The notes below the pieces were generated by a model, which searched no databases, had not been told where the DNA came from, and worked only from the letters and a program-made list of their open reading frames with translations. Below, piece by piece: positions 29,766-30,128 of a stretch of DNA of 30,128 nt; position 1 is the first letter of the stretch, and every line of letters starts with the position of its first letter. The DNA lies in IMG/VR virus record IMGVR_UViG_3300042197_001175, positions 1 through 30,128 of that record; one strand, 5' to 3'. Source of the stretch: a virus. A program made the position numbers and the translations under genes.

Positions 29766-29828
29766 TCAATGGTTGAACTCTATAGAGCCACTGCACAGAT
29801 CTGAAAGTATATGATACACTTCCGTCAT
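29766..29828 (-). CDS. Possible 20 aa peptide, low support
   Basis: ATG at 29828 encodes a 20 aa mixed sequence starting MTEVYHILSD. AAGGCGGG abuts the ATG, too close to act as a ribosome site. It is the first frame after the promoter at 29884-29913. May be chance. Confidence 0.2.
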   Translation of the reverse strand: MTEVYHILSDLCSGSIEFNH

Positions 29829-29883
29829 CCCGCCTTGAAGTTTAAACCCTTGATATTATCTCCGAAAACTGTTCAAGACTAGA

Positions 29884-29913
29884 ATTGTAGCATAGATTAA
29901 ATTGTCGAGTCAA
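29884..29913 (-). promoter_or_regulatory. Promoter facing the tiny-gene cluster
   Basis: -35 TTGACT (29908-29913), 18-bp spacer ending TGC, -10 TACAAT (29884-29889). It is the furthest upstream promoter of the cluster; the first ORF lies about 50 nt downstream. Confidence 0.6.
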
Positions 29914-29933
29914 TAGATATATAAAAATATTTT

Positions 29934-29943
29934 TAGTCGACTA
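29934..29943. promoter_or_regulatory. 10-bp palindrome TAGTCGACTA
   Basis: A perfect inverted repeat about 20 bp upstream of the -35 at 29908. It could be an operator for that promoter. Base composition makes a chance palindrome possible. Confidence 0.25.
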
Positions 29944-29981
29944 CAATTTAGATCTACTAAAATGTTAATATATTTTTAATT

Positions 29982-29992
29982 TGTATGATACA
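29982..29992. repeat. TGTATGATACA palindrome, related to a copy near 29807
   Basis: TGTAT-G-ATACA is an odd palindrome; a related site GTAT-ATG-ATAC lies at 29807-29817. Both contain the direct repeat TATGATACAC (29810-29819 and 29984-29993), one on each side of the promoter at 29884-29913. Confidence 0.4.
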
Positions 29993-30003
29993 CGTTTTTA
30001 GAA

Positions 30004-30017
30004 TGTCCGATTTGTCC
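30004..30017 (+). repeat. TGTCCGATT-TGTCC direct repeat
   Basis: One full and one partial TGTCCGA unit spaced 9 bp apart, similar to 30077-30098. Positions 29829-30128 have no convincing gene and hold this repeat, the promoter and the palindromes listed. Confidence 0.5.
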
Positions 30018-30076
30018 AAATAGAGCGACCATAAATAGGGGGTATGTGTCTTAACTCACACAATTAATTTTCAAAT

Positions 30077-30098
30077 TGTCCGACATGTCCGATTTGTG
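30077..30098 (+). repeat. TGTCCGA tandem units with 9-bp period
   Basis: TGTCCGACA, TGTCCGATT and a partial TGTG follow each other at 9-bp spacing. A further partial copy (TGTCGG) starts at 30109. Likely a protein-binding array (repressor, replication initiator or stoperator-type). Confidence 0.5.
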
Positions 30099-30128
30099 AG
30101 TGGCAAAATGTCGGTGCCCGCATATAGA

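Noticed and set aside
29743-29814. Plus-strand 23-codon ORF with AGGAA upstream
   Set aside because: Opposite to the direction of all neighbours, no promoter; too short to support alone.
30109-30128. Possible plus-strand gene start at the window edge
   Set aside because: Only six codons are visible and no ribosome site is clear.

Overview
The window is an AT-rich piece of a tailed double-stranded DNA phage (Caudoviricetes), probably from an actinobacterial host. Phage identity rests on a prohead protease, a PBSX/HK97-type portal, a large block of tail-fibre genes, a holin-like gene, a lysozyme-like lytic enzyme and an HNH endonuclease. The actinobacterial host is an inference from three things: a B12-dependent (class II) ribonucleotide reductase, the type of holin and HNH protein, and many gene starts that look leaderless (a -10 box 6 to 8 nt before an ATG with no Shine-Dalgarno), a style common in Actinobacteria. 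No tRNA, CRISPR array, IS element or integrase was seen.

Layout. Positions 1-27013 are read on the minus strand. In transcription order they hold a GT-B glycosyltransferase, class II RNR, a holin-like protein with an EF-hand loop, a BppU-type baseplate domain protein, about twenty fibre or adhesin genes, a small conserved-looking protein, the portal and a prohead protease cut by the window edge. Fibre genes therefore lie upstream of portal, and no terminase is present.

The fibre block is modular. One five-gene cassette (a protein ending LLMGA, a ~370 aa LGQASG protein, a ~211 aa IPQxYxDL...LYGI protein, a ~475 aa LamG-like protein and a small protein) occurs twice, at 16357-12522 and 8610-4489. 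Between the copies lie a flavin-dependent tryptophan-halogenase-like gene, a three-helix membrane protein, an unrecognised 234 aa protein and a 418 aa fibre gene. The halogenase has its own near-consensus promoter with a 13-bp palindrome in the spacer.

Positions 27013-27098 are a divergent promoter region. The plus-strand operon 27098-28327 encodes a membrane-anchored lysozyme-like protein and three small proteins. It is followed by a candidate structured small RNA (about 28359-28450) with its own promoter and a strong terminator, then a 15/16 match to the chromosomal ParB site parS. The right end (28615-29828, minus strand) is a cluster of HNH endonuclease, tiny zinc-ribbon proteins and tiny single-helix membrane peptides, some with leaderless-type promoters. 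The last 300 bases hold no convincing gene but contain TGTCCGA direct repeats and palindromes that look like protein-binding sites.
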